Below are positions 31,520 to 33,122 of a stretch of 33,122 bases of DNA, one piece after another. Within the stretch, counting starts at the first letter, position 1. The number at the start of each line of letters is the position of its first letter. Made by a program: the position numbers and the translations under genes. The stretch comes from Oscillospiraceae bacterium. Its GTDB lineage: Bacteria; Bacillota_A; Clostridia; Oscillospirales; Oscillospiraceae. Location: contig JAFXAV010000054.1 in NCBI GenBank assembly GCA_017516785.1, positions 1 through 33,122 of the forward strand. The letters are read 5' to 3'. A model generated the notes under the pieces. That model searched no databases, was not told the DNA's origin, and saw only the letters and a list, made by a program, of their open reading frames with translations.

Positions 31520-32248
31520 TTATACCCCAAAATCCTTCAGATATTCCCCCACGGAGCGGCTCATCTCCCGGGAGAAGTCGGAATTGTACTTCCGGTTGCA
31601 GAAAGAGCGCATCCAGCCCTCATAATCCCGGCCCACAGCCTTGGGAGAATAAAGAGCTTCCAGTTCTGCTGCATCCATACAGCGGTAGCTGTTTTCGTGG
31701 ACGATGTGTTTCATCTCAGCCCGCTGGGGCTTGGCTCTGTCCTTCTGCTGCTGGGTGGGATAGCCGAAAACCAGCATGGCAGCAGGAAATACATACTTGG
31801 GAAGATTCAGAAGCTCCCGCTGAGCTTCGCAGTTTTCCATGATATCGCCGATGTAGCAGGAGCCGATGCCCAGGCTCTCCGCTGCTGCCACCGCATTCTG
31901 GGCGGCGATATTGGTATCGCTGACCGCCAGCATCAGGTCGCCCACTCCGGGATTTCTGGGTTCGCAGCCGGAAGCCTTGAAGGCATCGTACCACTTCTTG
32001 CAGTCGGCGCAGAAAATCAGCACCAGCTTGGCTGTGGCAATAAAGGGCTGATTGTCGCAGGTTTTCACCAGCTTTTCCTTGATGGTCTGGTCGGTGACAT
32101 CAATGATGGTGTAAAGCTGCTGGTTGCCGGCAGTGGGGGCCTGGCAGGCGGCGTTCAGGATGGCCGCCTTTTCGGCAGCGCCGATTTCCCGGTCTTCAAA
32201 GACCCGGATGGACTTTCTTTCATTCAGCTGTCTGATGGTTTCGTTCAT
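31520..32248 (-). CDS. Nitroreductase-family flavoprotein
   Basis: The 242-residue protein is probably an FMN-dependent NAD(P)H oxidoreductase. The N-terminal RKSIRVFEDREIG is the typical FMN phosphate-binding pattern, followed by AACQAPTAGNQQLYTIIDV and the C-terminal-half block AAQNAVAAAESLGIGSCYIGDI. The tail, with conserved-looking aromatic and Cys residues (WMRSFCNRKYNSDFS), resembles the FRP/NfsA-like longer subgroup. GGAGG lies 8 bp before ATG 32248, inside the end of the upstream hydrolase gene, with only 2 bp between the genes. Substrate is unknown. Confidence 0.88.
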   Translation of the reverse strand: MNETIRQLNERKSIRVFEDREIGAAEKAAILNAACQAPTAGNQQLYTIIDVTDQTIKEKLVKTCDNQPFIATAKLVLIFCADCKKWYDAFKASGCEPRNPGVGDLMLAVSDTNIAAQNAVAAAESLGIGSCYIGDIMENCEAQRELLNLPKYVFPAAMLVFGYPTQQQKDRAKPQRAEMKHIVHENSYRCMDAAELEALYSPKAVGRDYEGWMRSFCNRKYNSDFSREMSRSVGEYLKDFGV

Positions 32249-32250
32249 AG

Positions 32251-32952
32251 TTATTCCTCCGCCGCAGCCACAAAGGTGCGGAAAATGTAGTTGCTCAGTT
32301 CGTCCTCAATAGGGAAAAATTCCGGATGCCACTGGACCGCCCGGACATGGCGCCTGCCGGGCATATAGAAGGCCTCCACCAGTCCGTCGGGAGCGGTAGC
32401 CATGGCCTTCAGGCAGGGGGCCAGATCCCGGATACCCTGATGATGGCAGCTGTTGACCCCCAGGGTCAGGGGCAAATCGCCGAAGGGCATCTCCGGAGAA
32501 ATCGCCACGGTATGCTCCGCTCTTCCGTAGGGAGCCGCCATCCGGTGGTTGGTGTCCGAGGAAAACTGAGTGGCAATGTCCTGATATAGTGTGCCGCCCA
32601 GCACCGCGTTGATCAGCTGCAGTCCCCGGCAGATGCCCAGCACCGGCTTGTCTGCTTCCACAGCAGCTTTTAGAAGCTTCGCTTCCATGGAATCCCGCTC
32701 GGGGCAAAGATCACCGCAGATGGGAAGCTTTTCCTGACCGTAAAGAGCAGGATCCACATCATGACCGCCGGTGAAGAGGATACCGTCGCAGGTTTCCATC
32801 AATCTTTCAAGATCTTCATCGCTGTCCGTCAGAGGGAGCATCACAGCCAGTCCCCCTGCCCGGGCGATGCCGTTCATATATCCCGGCAGCATCCAGAAGC
32901 TGTCTCTCTTTTCGTCCCACAGAGGAATCAGTCCAATGATTGGTTTTTTCAT
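32251..32952 (-). CDS. Class I glutamine amidotransferase-like hydrolase (peptidase C26, gamma-glutamyl hydrolase/PuuD-like)
   Basis: The 233-residue protein has FTGGHDVDPALYG (oxyanion region) and nucleophile Cys in VLGICRGLQLINAVLGG near residue 109. The catalytic His-Glu is in VQWHPEFFP. These match gamma-glutamyl-gamma-aminobutyrate hydrolase-type C26 enzymes, which cleave gamma-glutamyl amides. No putrescine or GABA pathway genes are nearby, so the substrate is open. ATG 32952 has AAGGAG 8 bp upstream. The repeat element ends only 23 bp upstream of the start, and no promoter is evident between them. Confidence 0.88.
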   Translation of the reverse strand: MKKPIIGLIPLWDEKRDSFWMLPGYMNGIARAGGLAVMLPLTDSDEDLERLMETCDGILFTGGHDVDPALYGQEKLPICGDLCPERDSMEAKLLKAAVEADKPVLGICRGLQLINAVLGGTLYQDIATQFSSDTNHRMAAPYGRAEHTVAISPEMPFGDLPLTLGVNSCHHQGIRDLAPCLKAMATAPDGLVEAFYMPGRRHVRAVQWHPEFFPIEDELSNYIFRTFVAAAEE

Positions 32953-32975
32953 ATTTTTTCTCCTTAGGGAAAGTC

Positions 32976-33122
32976 AAATTTCAGTTTGTCTGTGAGTTTG
33001 CGCCGCACCACTTGCCTCCCTCTCTGAGGGAGGTGGCAGCCCGAAGGGCTGACGGAGGGAGTGTCCTATCGACTTTACGACACTCCCCCAGTCAAAAATC
33101 AGAGATTTTTGCCAGCCCCCTC
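32976..33122 (-). repeat. MITE-like element, copy 3, inverted and cut by the window end
   Basis: Read on the minus strand, this copy carries the intact CCCTCCGTCAGCCCTTCGGG hairpin and the CCTCAGAGAGGGAGGC block. It also has AAGTGGTGCGGCGCAAACTC and a terminus AAACTGAAATTT (plus 32976-32987), one base different from the copy 1 terminus. It serves as the reference form without the 51-bp insert of copy 1 or the deletion of copy 2. It is oriented towards the C26 hydrolase gene. Confidence 0.75.

Overview
The window looks like chromosomal DNA from a gut-type anaerobic member of the Clostridia, most likely Oscillospiraceae/Ruminococcaceae (Faecalibacterium-like). The basis is moderately GC-rich coding sequence with AT-rich intergenic regions, strong GGAGG ribosome binding sites, an oxygen-sensitive class III ribonucleotide reductase, rubrerythrin, several RbsABC/ChvE-type sugar ABC systems and VanRS-like two-component systems. 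The genus is inferred from style, not demonstrated. I see no rRNA, tRNA, CRISPR array, transposase or phage gene.

Layout. 1-3932 (+): a short inverted-repeat element, then trmB and mnmG (tRNA modification), a second copy of the element, and an M14 carboxypeptidase whose ribosome binding site lies inside a terminator-like hairpin. 4051-6867 (+): a response regulator and a multi-pass histidine kinase. 7081-11594 (-): a DUF2284 protein coupled to a low-molecular-weight tyrosine phosphatase, then a second two-component system followed by two membrane proteins. One of these has a paralogue just upstream of the regulator. 11831-16937 (-): a sugar ABC operon (kinase, ATPase, permease, binding protein) headed by a xylulokinase-like FGGY kinase. 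17357-18724 (-): a MATE transporter.

18847-22062 (+): the anaerobic ribonucleotide reductase operon, preceded by two NrdR boxes on a TTGACA promoter. The large NrdD protein ends before the glycyl-radical loop. That loop (RRITGYLVGT) is encoded by a separate 53-codon gene with its own strong ribosome binding site, and this gene overlaps nrdG. The result is a split glycyl-radical enzyme, which I consider the most interesting feature of the window.

22112-30464 (-): an L-arabinose uptake and catabolism cluster in transcription order: ChvE-like binding protein, ATPase, permease, a small membrane protein of unknown function, araB, araA, araD. It is divided by strong hairpins and one repeat element. 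30859-32952 (-): rubrerythrin, a nitroreductase-family protein and a class I glutamine-amidotransferase-like hydrolase. The window ends in a third copy of the short element in inverted orientation.

How the parts work together. The two sugar operons feed pentoses into the pentose phosphate pathway: arabinose to ribulose, ribulose 5-phosphate and xylulose 5-phosphate through AraA, AraB and AraD, and probably a ketopentose or pentitol through the FGGY kinase. A 19-bp motif conserved at 18 of 19 positions lies upstream of both operons, and a consensus cre site lies upstream of the kinase operon. The reductase operon supplies dNTPs without oxygen, and rubrerythrin protects against peroxide. Three copies of the short element each lie just 5' of a gene, always in the same orientation relative to it.
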